NCBI GenBank assembly: GCA_016786585.1
Contig: JAEUUI010000018.1
Location: 1-59,022 of the forward strand
DNA from: Cyclobacteriaceae bacterium
GTDB taxonomy: Bacteria > Bacteroidota > Bacteroidia > Cytophagales > Cyclobacteriaceae
DNA length: 59,022 bases
Reading direction: 5' to 3'
The notes under the pieces: generated by a model
The model's input: only the letters and a program-made list of their open reading frames with translations
What the model was told of the DNA's origin: nothing
Databases searched by the model: none
Translations under genes and position numbers: made by a program
Shown: positions 10,481 to 19,536 of the stretch, one piece after another
How the letters are laid out: every line of letters begins with the position of its first letter
Numbering within the stretch: position 1 is the first letter of the stretch

Positions 10481-12139
10481 ATGAAGTATCTTCGTTTAAC
10501 GCTCATTTTCCTGCTGCTTTTTGCAGCTTCTTCAATTTCTGCGCAAAAGAAAACTGACAATGACCGACCTAAACTGGTTGTGGGGATTGTTGTCGACCAG
10601 ATGCGACAGGAATACCTGTACCGCTTCGGTAATAAGTTCGGTGAGGGTGGATTTAAGCGAATGATGGGTGAGGGCTTCATGCTTCAAAACGCACATTATA
10701 ATTATGTACCCACCGTAACCGGTGCCGGCCATGCGTCAATCTACACCGGCACAACCCCGGCTAATCATGGTATCATTGGTAACGACTGGTATGATAAAGA
10801 ATCCGGCAAGAATGTTTATTGTGCGAGCGACCCGGGTCAAAACACTGTTGGAAGTGCTTCGGCAGAAGATGGTAAAATGTCACCACACCGGTTGCTGGCA
10901 ACAACCATCACCGATGAATTGAAATTATTTACACAAAAGAAAGCTAAGGTTGTTGGTATCTCTATAAAAGACAGAGGTTCAATACTTCCGGCCGGCCATA
11001 TGGCTGATGCAGCATATTGGTATGATGAAAAGGTTGGCAGGTTCATTACCAGCACATATTATATGACAGCGCTTCCCGTATGGGCTGAAAATTTTAACAA
11101 GCTTAATCTCCCGGATAAATACCTGTCGCAAACCTGGAACACACTATATCCCATCGAACAATACGTAGAAAGCGGTCCGGATCAAACCCCGTATGAAGGA
11201 AAACTGGGCGGCAAGGATAAACCAACATTTCCGTACGACCTTCCGGCCATGTTTAAGAAAAGTGGATACGACATTTTATCCTACACACCCTTTTCAAATG
11301 ATTATCTGACCGAGATGGCAAAGGCTGCTATTGATGGAGAAAAAATGGGAAGCGATGAATGGACAGATTTCTTATGTGTTTCGTATTCAGCTACCGACAA
11401 ACTTGGTCATGCGGTCGGGCCGAATGCGATAGAGCTGGAAGATATTTATCTGCGCTTAGACAGAAGTCTGGCCGAGTTGTTTAAGAAGCTCGATCAGGTT
11501 GCCGGAAAAGGGAATTACATTGTGTTTTTGTCGGCCGATCATGCGGTTGCCGATAATCCGCAGTACTTGATTGACAATAAGGTGCCTGCGGGCTTTATGC
11601 GAAACGCCAACCTGCAAGCAAAGCTCAACGATTTTCTGAAGCCTTACTTTCCCGGGAAGGAAGTGATCCGGTCCATCATGAACGAGCAGGTGTACTTCAA
11701 TCATGATGCATTCAGTTCTGATCCGAAAACCGGGGGCATGGATTTACTGATTGCAACCGAGTTAACCATCAATTACCTGCTCCAGGAAAAAGGCATCGCC
11801 AATGCATTCCCAAAAAGTGCCTTGCGTCTTGGTGCGTTTGACGAGGGCGGACACAAGGGCATGGCCATTCGTGGCTACAACCCCAAACGCAGTGGCGACA
11901 TTACCATGATTCTGGAACCCGGTTGGTTTGATGCCTGGTCGATTACCGGTACAACACATGGATCTTCTTACTCATACGATACACACGTGCCGGTCTTATT
12001 TTTTGGTAAGGGTATTAAACAGGGCACTTCCGCATTACCTCATACTATCACCGATATCGCTCCTACGCTTTCGGTTTTGCTGAAAATAAAATTCCCCAAC
12101 GCCTGCACCGGTCAACCGGTAGCAGAGTTGTTTAATTAA
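10481..12139 (+). CDS. pafA: PafA-type alkaline phosphatase
   Basis: A periplasmic phosphomonoesterase of the alkaline phosphatase superfamily. A signal peptide covers about residues 1-21. Visible catalytic residues are the nucleophile Thr80 in PTVTGAGH, Asn101, Lys163 and Arg165 (IKDRG). This is the T/N/K-x-R set described for Flavobacterium-type PafA, shifted by one residue. The metal ligands Asp39 (VVDQM), the SADHA region and GGH (DEGGHKG) are also present. Bacteroidota PafA enzymes are generally not repressed by phosphate. It is followed 12 bp later by an M23 peptidase gene, probably co-transcribed. Confidence 0.9.
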   Translation: MKYLRLTLIFLLLFAASSISAQKKTDNDRPKLVVGIVVDQMRQEYLYRFGNKFGEGGFKRMMGEGFMLQNAHYNYVPTVTGAGHASIYTGTTPANHGIIGNDWYDKESGKNVYCASDPGQNTVGSASAEDGKMSPHRLLATTITDELKLFTQKKAKVVGISIKDRGSILPAGHMADAAYWYDEKVGRFITSTYYMTALPVWAENFNKLNLPDKYLSQTWNTLYPIEQYVESGPDQTPYEGKLGGKDKPTFPYDLPAMFKKSGYDILSYTPFSNDYLTEMAKAAIDGEKMGSDEWTDFLCVSYSATDKLGHAVGPNAIELEDIYLRLDRSLAELFKKLDQVAGKGNYIVFLSADHAVADNPQYLIDNKVPAGFMRNANLQAKLNDFLKPYFPGKEVIRSIMNEQVYFNHDAFSSDPKTGGMDLLIATELTINYLLQEKGIANAFPKSALRLGAFDEGGHKGMAIRGYNPKRSGDITMILEPGWFDAWSITGTTHGSSYSYDTHVPVLFFGKGIKQGTSALPHTITDIAPTLSVLLKIKFPNACTGQPVAELFN

Positions 12140-12151
12140 AACCCAGGTATT

Positions 12152-13111
12152 ATGCGCAGTTTGTTCCTGCTCTCGTTGTTGTATAGCACGCTCGTTTTTT
12201 CACAAGATGAAAAGCCAGCCAGCAAACAGGCCGCTTCGAAGTTTGAGACACTTTACAATGCCGGTAAATACAATGAGATTTTTACAATGTTCAGTCCTGC
12301 CATGCAGGCTGCGTTGCCTGCAGATAAAACCAACAACTTCCTCACGCAGGTGAAAACACAGGCGGGAAACATTCGTCAACGGACTTTTGAACAGTATGAA
12401 TCGGGATTTGCCTCATACAAAGCAGAGTTCGAGCGCATAACCTTTCGGCTGAACATTGCAATTGACGATACCGGGATGATCTCAGGGTTATTTATTAAAC
12501 CTTATGTTGCGAACATAGCCCCAAAACCGGAACGCAATTCGTTGAAGATGATTCTTCCTTTCAAAGATGAATGGACGGTTTTCTGGGGTGGGGATACGCG
12601 CGAGCAGAACTATCATGTTGACCATGTTGCACAAAAGAATGCGTTCGATATTGTCATCCGCGACAGCAGTGGAAAGTCGTATCTGAACAACGGTAAAACA
12701 AATGAAGATTACTATGCCTTCGGGAAAGAAATCATTGCTCCGTGTGATGGTGAAGTTGTTCTGGTGGTGGATGGCATTAAAGACAATGTTCCGGGCGAGA
12801 TGAATCCGATTTATGTTCCCGGAAATACGGTTATTATCAAAGCTGCTACAAACGAATACCTGTTGTTTGCTCATTTTAAGCACTATTCCATTGTTGTGAA
12901 AGAAGGGCAGAAAGTTTCAAAAGGTCAGTTGCTTGGCCTTTGTGGTAATTCGGGCAACTCCTCCGAACCACACCTTCACTTCCATATTCAAAATGTTGAG
13001 AGTATGATGAATGCCACGGGTATAAAATGTTACTTTGATAACATCCTGGTGAACGGCTTACCAAAAAGCGATTACTCACCGGTCAAGGGTGATAAGATCA
13101 GGAATAAATAA
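12152..13111 (+). CDS. Secreted M23-family metallopeptidase with N-terminal DUF3887-like domain
   Basis: A cell-wall-directed peptidase of 319 residues. A signal peptide (about 1-17) is followed by a domain at about 30-110 of the kind seen in DUF3887 proteins (YNAGKYNEIFTMFSPAM). The peptidase M23 domain is at about 150-300. Zinc-site features are HVDHVAQKNAFDIV (Asp of the HxxxD type) and the C-terminal HLHFHI motif. It probably forms an operon with pafA. Confidence 0.87.
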   Translation: MRSLFLLSLLYSTLVFSQDEKPASKQAASKFETLYNAGKYNEIFTMFSPAMQAALPADKTNNFLTQVKTQAGNIRQRTFEQYESGFASYKAEFERITFRLNIAIDDTGMISGLFIKPYVANIAPKPERNSLKMILPFKDEWTVFWGGDTREQNYHVDHVAQKNAFDIVIRDSSGKSYLNNGKTNEDYYAFGKEIIAPCDGEVVLVVDGIKDNVPGEMNPIYVPGNTVIIKAATNEYLLFAHFKHYSIVVKEGQKVSKGQLLGLCGNSGNSSEPHLHFHIQNVESMMNATGIKCYFDNILVNGLPKSDYSPVKGDKIRNK

Positions 13112-13216
13112 GTCGCGGTAACAAGTTAAGTGTGAAAATCAGCTGAACGCTGGTCATATCTGCGTTTTTCAATTCCACTGAAATCCCTATCTTGAACGCT
13201 TTCTATTCCTAACCTC

Positions 13217-14647
13217 ATGAGTGAAACTAAATTTAAGCCGGTAATGGGATTGTGGGATGCTACGATGATTGTAGCAGGCTCCATGATCGGATCCGGTATC
13301 TTCATCGTTAGTGCCGACATCGTACGAAATGTTGGCAGTGCCGGCTGGCTGGTTGCTGTTTGGGCAATTACAGGCTTTATGACCATCACCGCTGCCGTAA
13401 GCTATGGCGAATTAAGTGGCATGTATCCAAAAGCCGGTGGCCAGTACGTGTACCTGAAGGAAGCGTACAATTCACTCATGGCGTTTTTATACGGCTGGAG
13501 TTTTTTCGCAGTTATTCAAACGGCTACCATTGCAGCGGTAGGCGTTGCCTTCAGTCGGTTTACTGCATACCTCATTCCTGCCGTTGGTGAAAACGTAATC
13601 TTACTTAAACCCTTCGGACTTACCATTTCCGCTGCACAGGTGCTGGCAATTGCGATGATTGCCCTGTTAACCTATACGAACACACGTGGCATCCAGGGAG
13701 GTAAGATCATTCAAAACACGTTTACCGCAGCAAAGCTTATCGCGTTGTTTGGGTTGATTATTTTAGGATTTCTGCTGGTAAAAGAAAGCTTCTGGACACA
13801 AAACTGGCAGACCGGTTTTAAGTCCATGCAGGATTTGGGCGCTGGCGGAGCCGGGAAAGTTCCGACAGGCTGGATGGAAATCGGTGGAATGGCATTGCTT
13901 GGTGCGATCGCGGCTTCGATGACCGGATCAATCTTCAGCAGCGATGCCTGGAATAACGTAACGTTTATCGCAGGTGAAATCAAAAATCCTAAACGCAACA
14001 TCGGGTTGAGCTTATTCCTCGGAACGTTCATGGTTACGATGCTTTATATCACCGCTAACCTGATGTACCTGCATGTATTGCCGTTAGATGGGATTGCATA
14101 TCCGCAAGCGGATCGCCTGGCCATCTCTGCAGCAAATGAAATTTTTGGCGCCAGCGGTACGTTGGTGATCGCTGTACTGATCATGGTTTCAACCTTTGGA
14201 TGTAACAACGGTTTGATCCTGGCAGGTGCGCGTGTATACTACACGATGGCGAAGGATGGACTATTCTTCAAGAAAGCAGGGGAGTTGAACAAAAATTCGG
14301 TGCCGCAATGGGCACTGTGGGCGCAGGCCTTGGTTGCATCATTGCTGTGTTTGAGTGGCGAATACGGAAACCTGCTCGATATGGTATCGTTTGTGGTGGT
14401 AATTTTCTATGCGCTCACGATCATTGGAATTTTTATTCTCCGCAAAAAGCAACCGAATGTGGAGCGTCCTTACAAAGCATTTGGGTATCCCATTCTTCCT
14501 GCTATCTACGTGTTAATGGCGTTCACTTTCTGTACGCTGCTGATTATTTACAAGCCCCAGTTTACCTGGCCGGGATTAATCATCACACTTGCAGGTATCC
14601 CGATTTATTTCTGGGTAATGCGAAACAAGAAACAGGCTAGCGCGTAA
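13217..14647 (+). CDS. APC-family amino acid permease
   Basis: An inner-membrane transporter of 476 residues with about 12-13 predicted hydrophobic segments. TM1 has the APC substrate-binding signature GSMIGSGIFIVSADI. The sequence order and length fit the LAT/SteT-like amino acid exchangers, but the substrate cannot be read from sequence. Its end overlaps the convergent SDR gene by 11 bp. Confidence 0.87.
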   Translation: MSETKFKPVMGLWDATMIVAGSMIGSGIFIVSADIVRNVGSAGWLVAVWAITGFMTITAAVSYGELSGMYPKAGGQYVYLKEAYNSLMAFLYGWSFFAVIQTATIAAVGVAFSRFTAYLIPAVGENVILLKPFGLTISAAQVLAIAMIALLTYTNTRGIQGGKIIQNTFTAAKLIALFGLIILGFLLVKESFWTQNWQTGFKSMQDLGAGGAGKVPTGWMEIGGMALLGAIAASMTGSIFSSDAWNNVTFIAGEIKNPKRNIGLSLFLGTFMVTMLYITANLMYLHVLPLDGIAYPQADRLAISAANEIFGASGTLVIAVLIMVSTFGCNNGLILAGARVYYTMAKDGLFFKKAGELNKNSVPQWALWAQALVASLLCLSGEYGNLLDMVSFVVVIFYALTIIGIFILRKKQPNVERPYKAFGYPILPAIYVLMAFTFCTLLIIYKPQFTWPGLIITLAGIPIYFWVMRNKKQASA

Positions 14648-15533
14648 GCTGCTTCGATAAGATTTCAAGACCTTCTAAAAAGGAGTGCGGTTCATAACCA
14701 AGCTCCTTTTTTGCTTTATCGATAATGAAGCCCGTTTTCATTGGCCTCCGCGCAGGTTGTCTGAACTTGGTAGAATCGGTAGGCTGAATCAATGATGGAT
14801 CAAGCCCGAAGAATGTTGCTGTTTGTGTGGCGATATCGAACGGAGTTACAAAGTCTTTGCCGGAAATATTGAAAACCCCGGTTGCTTTTTTAACGGCCGC
14901 GAGATAACAACCCTGCGCCAAATCTTCCGCCAGCGTTGGCGTACGCCACTGATCATTTACAACCGAAATGGTTTTTCCTTCCTCCAGACTCTTTTTCACC
15001 CACAAGACAATGTTCGAGCGACTCATATCATTCGTAACCCCATACACAAGAACCGTGCGCAGAATGCTCCAGGAAATATTGCTCGCCTGAATCAGTCTTT
15101 CGGCTGCGAGTTTACTTTCGCCATAAAAATTTACAGGGTTGGGCTCAGCGGTTTCATCCAGTGGTCCATGGGTACCATCAAAAATAAAGTCGGTGGAAAC
15201 ATGCACCAGATGCACCCCGTTTTTGCTGCAGGCTTCGATAAGATGTTCAACTGCGGTAACGTTATTCAGTACGCAGGCATCACGTTTTGTTTCGCAATCG
15301 TCAACCTGCGTCATCGCAGCCGTGTGAATAATCACATCGGGCTTTGTTGCGCTGATTAACGTGTCAACTTGGTTCTTGTCGGTAACATCGAGCATATAAA
15401 ATGTGCCGCGTGTGATTGTCTGCACAGATTTTCCCCGGGCGGTGGCAATGAGTTCGATGTCCTCTTTTTCCTGTAGAAGAGAAACAAGTTTTTGCCCCAA
15501 CAGGCCGTTGGCTCCTGTAACCAGGATTTTCAT
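14637..15533 (-). CDS. SDR-family sugar-nucleotide reductase (RfbD-like)
   Basis: A product of 298 residues with an N-terminal Rossmann motif (TGANGLLGQ, GxxGxxG). The catalytic YxxxK is YGESK, and the active-site Ser/Thr falls in STDFIFDG. The overall pattern matches dTDP-4-dehydrorhamnose reductase/RfbD-like extended SDRs. There is no rhamnose operon here, so the substrate is uncertain. It is the last gene of a minus-strand run beginning at 20730. Confidence 0.82.
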   Translation of the reverse strand: MKILVTGANGLLGQKLVSLLQEKEDIELIATARGKSVQTITRGTFYMLDVTDKNQVDTLISATKPDVIIHTAAMTQVDDCETKRDACVLNNVTAVEHLIEACSKNGVHLVHVSTDFIFDGTHGPLDETAEPNPVNFYGESKLAAERLIQASNISWSILRTVLVYGVTNDMSRSNIVLWVKKSLEEGKTISVVNDQWRTPTLAEDLAQGCYLAAVKKATGVFNISGKDFVTPFDIATQTATFFGLDPSLIQPTDSTKFRQPARRPMKTGFIIDKAKKELGYEPHSFLEGLEILSKQLTR

Positions 15534-15536
15534 TTG

Positions 15537-16421
15537 TTACTTTTTAACTTCGGGGAATACGTAACCGTATAGCTTTTCAATTTTCTTACGCGATAACTGC
15601 TGCACGCTCACAAACATTCTCACATCTTCGTTTGGGCGGTTCTGACCGTCTTTCGCTACCGCAGTGATTTTATCAATAACCTCAAGCCCTTTGATCACTT
15701 TTCCGAACACGGTGTATTCTCCATCCAGGAAGGGTGTTCCGCCTACGGTGGTGTAGAGTGTTCTTTGTTCCGGCGTAAAAGCAAACGACTTGTAGTCGGG
15801 CTTTTCCTTTACAATCAGCGTATCACTTTTTTCAAAAAATGAATTCAGCCATGCACCGTCCTGCGCGCGCTGATGTTCCTGAATCTGCGTAAGCAATGCT
15901 GCATACTTGGGCGACATGATGATGTCGCGCAGGTATTGGCTTTTTTTACTGTTACGCAAATTGGTCTCGTATTGATCGAGTTCTTCGGTTGTATATTTTT
16001 TGCCCTGCACAATGTAGAACTGACTTCCACTGGATGCCTTGGTCGGGTTGACGGCATCGCCTGTTCTTGCTGCAGCGATGGCTCCGCGCTCATGAAAAAA
16101 CGCAGGCCGGAATTCCGCCTCAACGGTATAACCCGGACCGCCATTTCCAAGCGCTTGACCGGCAGCAGCTTTCTTCGATTCGGGATCTCCGCCTTGGATC
16201 ATGAACTCCGGAATCACCCGATGAAAAAGCAGGCTGTCGTAAAATTTTTTATTGGCAAGCTTGATGAAATTTTCCTTATGCTTCGGTGTCTCGTCATACA
16301 GAATCGCAACCATGTCGCCATAGCTGGTTTTAATTGTCACCACATATTCGCCTTTTTTATTCTGGCCGCAGGCCGTCAGCATTACTAAAAGAAACAGAGC
16401 TGATAACAGAGATTTGATCAT
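15537..16421 (-). CDS. Cyclophilin-type peptidyl-prolyl isomerase lipoprotein
   Basis: A periplasmic proline isomerase. The signal peptide ends in a lipobox, LTACG. Cyclophilin core motifs are FHRVIPEFMIQGGDP and SGSQFYIVQG. An insert of about 80 residues separates the FYIVQG strand from the final FGKVIKGLEVID block, making it longer (294) than minimal cyclophilins. Three bases separate it from the SDR gene. Confidence 0.9.
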   Translation of the reverse strand: MIKSLLSALFLLVMLTACGQNKKGEYVVTIKTSYGDMVAILYDETPKHKENFIKLANKKFYDSLLFHRVIPEFMIQGGDPESKKAAAGQALGNGGPGYTVEAEFRPAFFHERGAIAAARTGDAVNPTKASSGSQFYIVQGKKYTTEELDQYETNLRNSKKSQYLRDIIMSPKYAALLTQIQEHQRAQDGAWLNSFFEKSDTLIVKEKPDYKSFAFTPEQRTLYTTVGGTPFLDGEYTVFGKVIKGLEVIDKITAVAKDGQNRPNEDVRMFVSVQQLSRKKIEKLYGYVFPEVKK

Positions 16422-16478
16422 AGAAGATTTTTAACGAAGTGTAAAATTAAGAATTTATTGGGTTTGAGCAGATTGGCG

Positions 16479-17627
16479 TTAGTGAATCAGTTTTTTGCTT
16501 CCCGCTAGATATTCGTTCCAGCGAACAACCGGTTTTTCGCCCTTTTCGTGCTTATCCATCATGACCAGTTCATGAACAACTCTTGATTGATCTAAAACCA
16601 CTAAATTGTAGTTCTTCATAAAAACAAATTCTGCATCAGTCGACAGATAATTAAGCGAATACTTTTGGTCTTCGGTTTTTCGGTATTCAACTGTCCCGCT
16701 GAACTGCGTCATTGAATACTCCAAACCATCGTGTGAGTAGTAGCGCTTGCCATCGGTCCATCGGTACGTAAAGTCGATCCGCTCGATGGCATAGTTCGTT
16801 GAATTAATAAATATCGTCAGCGTATTCATATTCTGGTTCGGCTTGAACGGATTTCCGGTTTTGGATGCTTCAATGACAATATACCGGGTGTTATCCGCCT
16901 CACTCGAAAATGAATATTCGTATCTCCAGTCGTTCAGGTTATCTTCGTTCACGAACATTGACGCTTGGTTGATCACATCAAACTTTAAAACATCTGCGAG
17001 GCTGTCGAACATGTCAACGTGATAAAGCATGTGTTCGGTATCAGCGATAATACTGTCATACAAAATGTTGTTTTTCGAGAGGGTTACATAGCTTTCAAAA
17101 AATTCAGATGGAGTTTCATCGAGTCGGGTCGACTGCCAGTAAAACGCCTCAGACGTCTTATTGTCTTTATAATTGTCAGGAATTTTACCGATGCACTTTT
17201 TAATGTACTCTTTGGCGGATAGCGATCGAATCGTCAGCGAGGAAAGCATAACGCGTTCCTCTTCCATGAAAACAACAACGGCTTGATTATTAAAAGATGT
17301 AATTGGAGTAATAACGGTCTTATATCCGATACAGGAGAATCGTAAGGAATCTTCTGGTGATACGTGAAGATTGATTGAAAACTTCCCGTCAGGGCCTGTT
17401 ATGCTCCCGGCTTTGTAGTTAGTAAGCGAAACATGGACGTACGGAACCGGCTCCTGAGTAACCTTGTCGATAACCGTTCCGCTGATAATCTTGTGCTGGG
17501 CTTGGGTTTCCGGCAGAACGATAATGGATGATCCTGCAAAACAAATGAGCGTCAGCGCTACCGCGATAAAGCCGCTCCGCCATTTTGCAGTACTTCTTCG
17601 GCTACCTTTTTTCCGAGCTCTTTGCAT
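16479..17627 (-). CDS. Secreted protein with carboxypeptidase-regulatory-like domain
   Basis: A product of 382 residues. The N terminus is very basic (RARKKGSRRSTAKWR), followed by a hydrophobic segment ending QAQ, so it is probably exported. A CarboxypepD_reg-like beta-sandwich follows at about 45-125 (ISGTVIDKVTQEPVPYVHV, then GSITGPDGKF). The rest is beta-rich with no recognised enzyme motif, reminiscent of DUF5686-like outer-membrane-associated proteins. The only good start places the first 70 bp inside the 3' end of the HemC-like gene, in another frame. Confidence 0.75.
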   Translation of the reverse strand: MQRARKKGSRRSTAKWRSGFIAVALTLICFAGSSIIVLPETQAQHKIISGTVIDKVTQEPVPYVHVSLTNYKAGSITGPDGKFSINLHVSPEDSLRFSCIGYKTVITPITSFNNQAVVVFMEEERVMLSSLTIRSLSAKEYIKKCIGKIPDNYKDNKTSEAFYWQSTRLDETPSEFFESYVTLSKNNILYDSIIADTEHMLYHVDMFDSLADVLKFDVINQASMFVNEDNLNDWRYEYSFSSEADNTRYIVIEASKTGNPFKPNQNMNTLTIFINSTNYAIERIDFTYRWTDGKRYYSHDGLEYSMTQFSGTVEYRKTEDQKYSLNYLSTDAEFVFMKNYNLVVLDQSRVVHELVMMDKHEKGEKPVVRWNEYLAGSKKLIH

Positions 17628-18412
17628 TCAGCAATGGTTGACGTGCGTTTTGCTTTTATAACCTGCTTTCCATTTACGCTGATTACTCCGGCCTTCAGTG
17701 TAACCAGTCCGCCTTCATAATTGGCGTACCCGAATACCGGGATGTTAGAAGCGGCCGAAAAAGTTTTAAGAAAAGAACGTTCCGTTCGGATGCAATCTTC
17801 CGTTTCTTCGTCATTCACCCAGCGCTGAAGGATTTCTTTCTTGTCAAACGCGAGCTTTTTGTGGCAAACAACGGCAATGCTTGCCTGCCCCACACCCGGA
17901 ACGAAATAACTTGTTTCAATTTGTTCAGCAATCAGGTTTTCAACTTCTAACCGTTTTGCGTCTGAATGACTGATGATTAACCCATAATCATCCGCCCGAA
18001 GTTTCTTCACCCGTGATTCAATATTTTCCGGAACCGATACAATTTTAGTCTTTGGGTAAAAGTGTTTCAGGAACGCAATCCTGCGGGGAGAATTTGTGCC
18101 GATAGTCAATCCTGCTGTCAGCGAGGTTTTTTTACGGCTGATTAATACATCATTAACACCTTCCCGTTTTGTAAATGCGATTAACTCCAGCGTATCATTC
18201 AACCGTGCCGGAAGAAAACTTGCCGGAATGACAAACACCTCAAAAGCACCTTTCAGCAATCCATTCTCAAGCTCACGCAATGATTTTGATTTAGTATCGA
18301 CTGTGATTGTTTTGGTTGTATAACCTGAAGGCTTAATAAGGCTTGCAACATCATCAGCCTGGTTTAACGCAAGCTTGTTGGAGAAGGTGCCGATGCGGAT
18401 GTGGTTATGCAT
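17558..18412 (-). CDS. HemC-like protein lacking catalytic residues
   Basis: It has the porphobilinogen deaminase fold: IGTFSNKLALNQ aligns with IATRxSxLALWQ, GTNSPRR with GTSSLRR, and FVPGVGQASIAVVC with the PAxGQGAxxIEC block. Key residues are missing. The substrate-binding Arg of the first motif is Phe10. The KD(V/L)P block with the catalytic Asp reads as VIPASFLP (61-68). The dipyrromethane-attaching Cys of GGCxxP is Ser222 (SAASNIP). At 284 residues it is slightly short. It is therefore probably not a working hydroxymethylbilane synthase. It sits between holB and a secreted-protein gene, not with other hem genes. Confidence 0.75.
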   Translation of the reverse strand: MHNHIRIGTFSNKLALNQADDVASLIKPSGYTTKTITVDTKSKSLRELENGLLKGAFEVFVIPASFLPARLNDTLELIAFTKREGVNDVLISRKKTSLTAGLTIGTNSPRRIAFLKHFYPKTKIVSVPENIESRVKKLRADDYGLIISHSDAKRLEVENLIAEQIETSYFVPGVGQASIAVVCHKKLAFDKKEILQRWVNDEETEDCIRTERSFLKTFSAASNIPVFGYANYEGGLVTLKAGVISVNGKQVIKAKRTSTIAECKELGKKVAEEVLQNGGAALSR

Positions 18413-19536
18413 TATGGGTTGAGGGTTTTGGAAAGCTGAAGGGAAAGGTCAAGAAATATCATTTTGGCAGAACCATTTCGTTCAAGGTGATACGCAGCAT
18501 CGTTCATTAATGCGTAAGACTTTTCAATCTTGTAAACATTCATCACTTTGCTGAAGTCGTTAATGAATTTGAGTTCTTCGCCCTGAACGCGATGGAGGGT
18601 ATCCGCTCCTGCGGATTTGATGAGCGATTCGCGCATCATGTTCATGCCGTAGTGCATAACGTTTCGCTGGCGGAGTTTGTCAAGGGCATGGAATTCTTCC
18701 GACATGGCTACCAAACTGCCGAAGCTTTTCTTAAAACATGCACGCATCCACTCGATAAACATCGGTGCGCTGTCGTCTTCTTCGTTTTCAGAAAGCCGGA
18801 AGGCCAGGTTAATGTTTCCTTCGGCTAGTTGTGTGATGCCCGCTGCGCGTTTCCGTTCGATGGATTTCTTTTCGACCAGGTAGTTTTCAACTTCCTTATC
18901 GGCCAGCAAGGGAACAGTAATAATCTGTGTTCGCGAAATGATCGTGGGTAGCAGGCGATCGGCTGCGTTTGTTACGAGAATGAAATACGTGTGTGCAGAT
19001 GGTTCTTCCAGGATTTTCAGAATTCCGTTAGCCGCAGAAGGATGCATGAATTCCGGTTGCCAGATAATCATGATCTTGTAAGGACTTTCAAACGGTTTAA
19101 GAGAAAGCGCTTTTACGATCTCACGACTTTCCTCGCGTGATATCAATGCCTGCTTGTCTTCACCGCCATATGAGGTGGTCCAGTCGTCAAGGTCACCGAA
19201 AGGTTGTTCAACCAAAAACGTCCGCCACGATTTTAAAATCTCGGCTTTGAAACGCTCTTCATCTTTGTCACCCTTCACATTGCTGAGCGGAAATACAAAG
19301 TGTGTGTCTGGATGAATGTATTTTAAACTCTTGCTGCAGGCAGCACACGTTCCGCACGAATCATTATCCTGCCGGTTCTGGCAATGAATGTAAGTCGCGT
19401 AGGCGAGAGCCAGCGGAAGATTCAACGCACCTTCGGCCCCTACAAAAAGCTGTGCATGCGCGATATGATTACTCTTAACCGAATCGATTAATGTTTTTTT
19501 TGTTTCCGCCAGTCCGGGTATCTCTGAAAACTTCAT
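18412..19536 (-). CDS. holB: DNA polymerase III delta' subunit
   Basis: A clamp-loader component of 374 residues. The AAA-like N domain is followed by a zinc-binding Cys cluster (CQNRQDNDSCGTCAACSK). Sensor/Walker B-equivalent text is KIMIIWQPEFMHPSAANGILKILEEP, where family members read MNxxAANALLKxLEEP. The P-loop position (VGAEGALNLPLA) is degenerate, which is normal for delta' because it does not hydrolyse ATP. It abuts the GlmU-like gene and overlaps the HemC-like gene by one base. Confidence 0.88.
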   Translation of the reverse strand: MKFSEIPGLAETKKTLIDSVKSNHIAHAQLFVGAEGALNLPLALAYATYIHCQNRQDNDSCGTCAACSKSLKYIHPDTHFVFPLSNVKGDKDEERFKAEILKSWRTFLVEQPFGDLDDWTTSYGGEDKQALISREESREIVKALSLKPFESPYKIMIIWQPEFMHPSAANGILKILEEPSAHTYFILVTNAADRLLPTIISRTQIITVPLLADKEVENYLVEKKSIERKRAAGITQLAEGNINLAFRLSENEEDDSAPMFIEWMRACFKKSFGSLVAMSEEFHALDKLRQRNVMHYGMNMMRESLIKSAGADTLHRVQGEELKFINDFSKVMNVYKIEKSYALMNDAAYHLERNGSAKMIFLDLSLQLSKTLNP

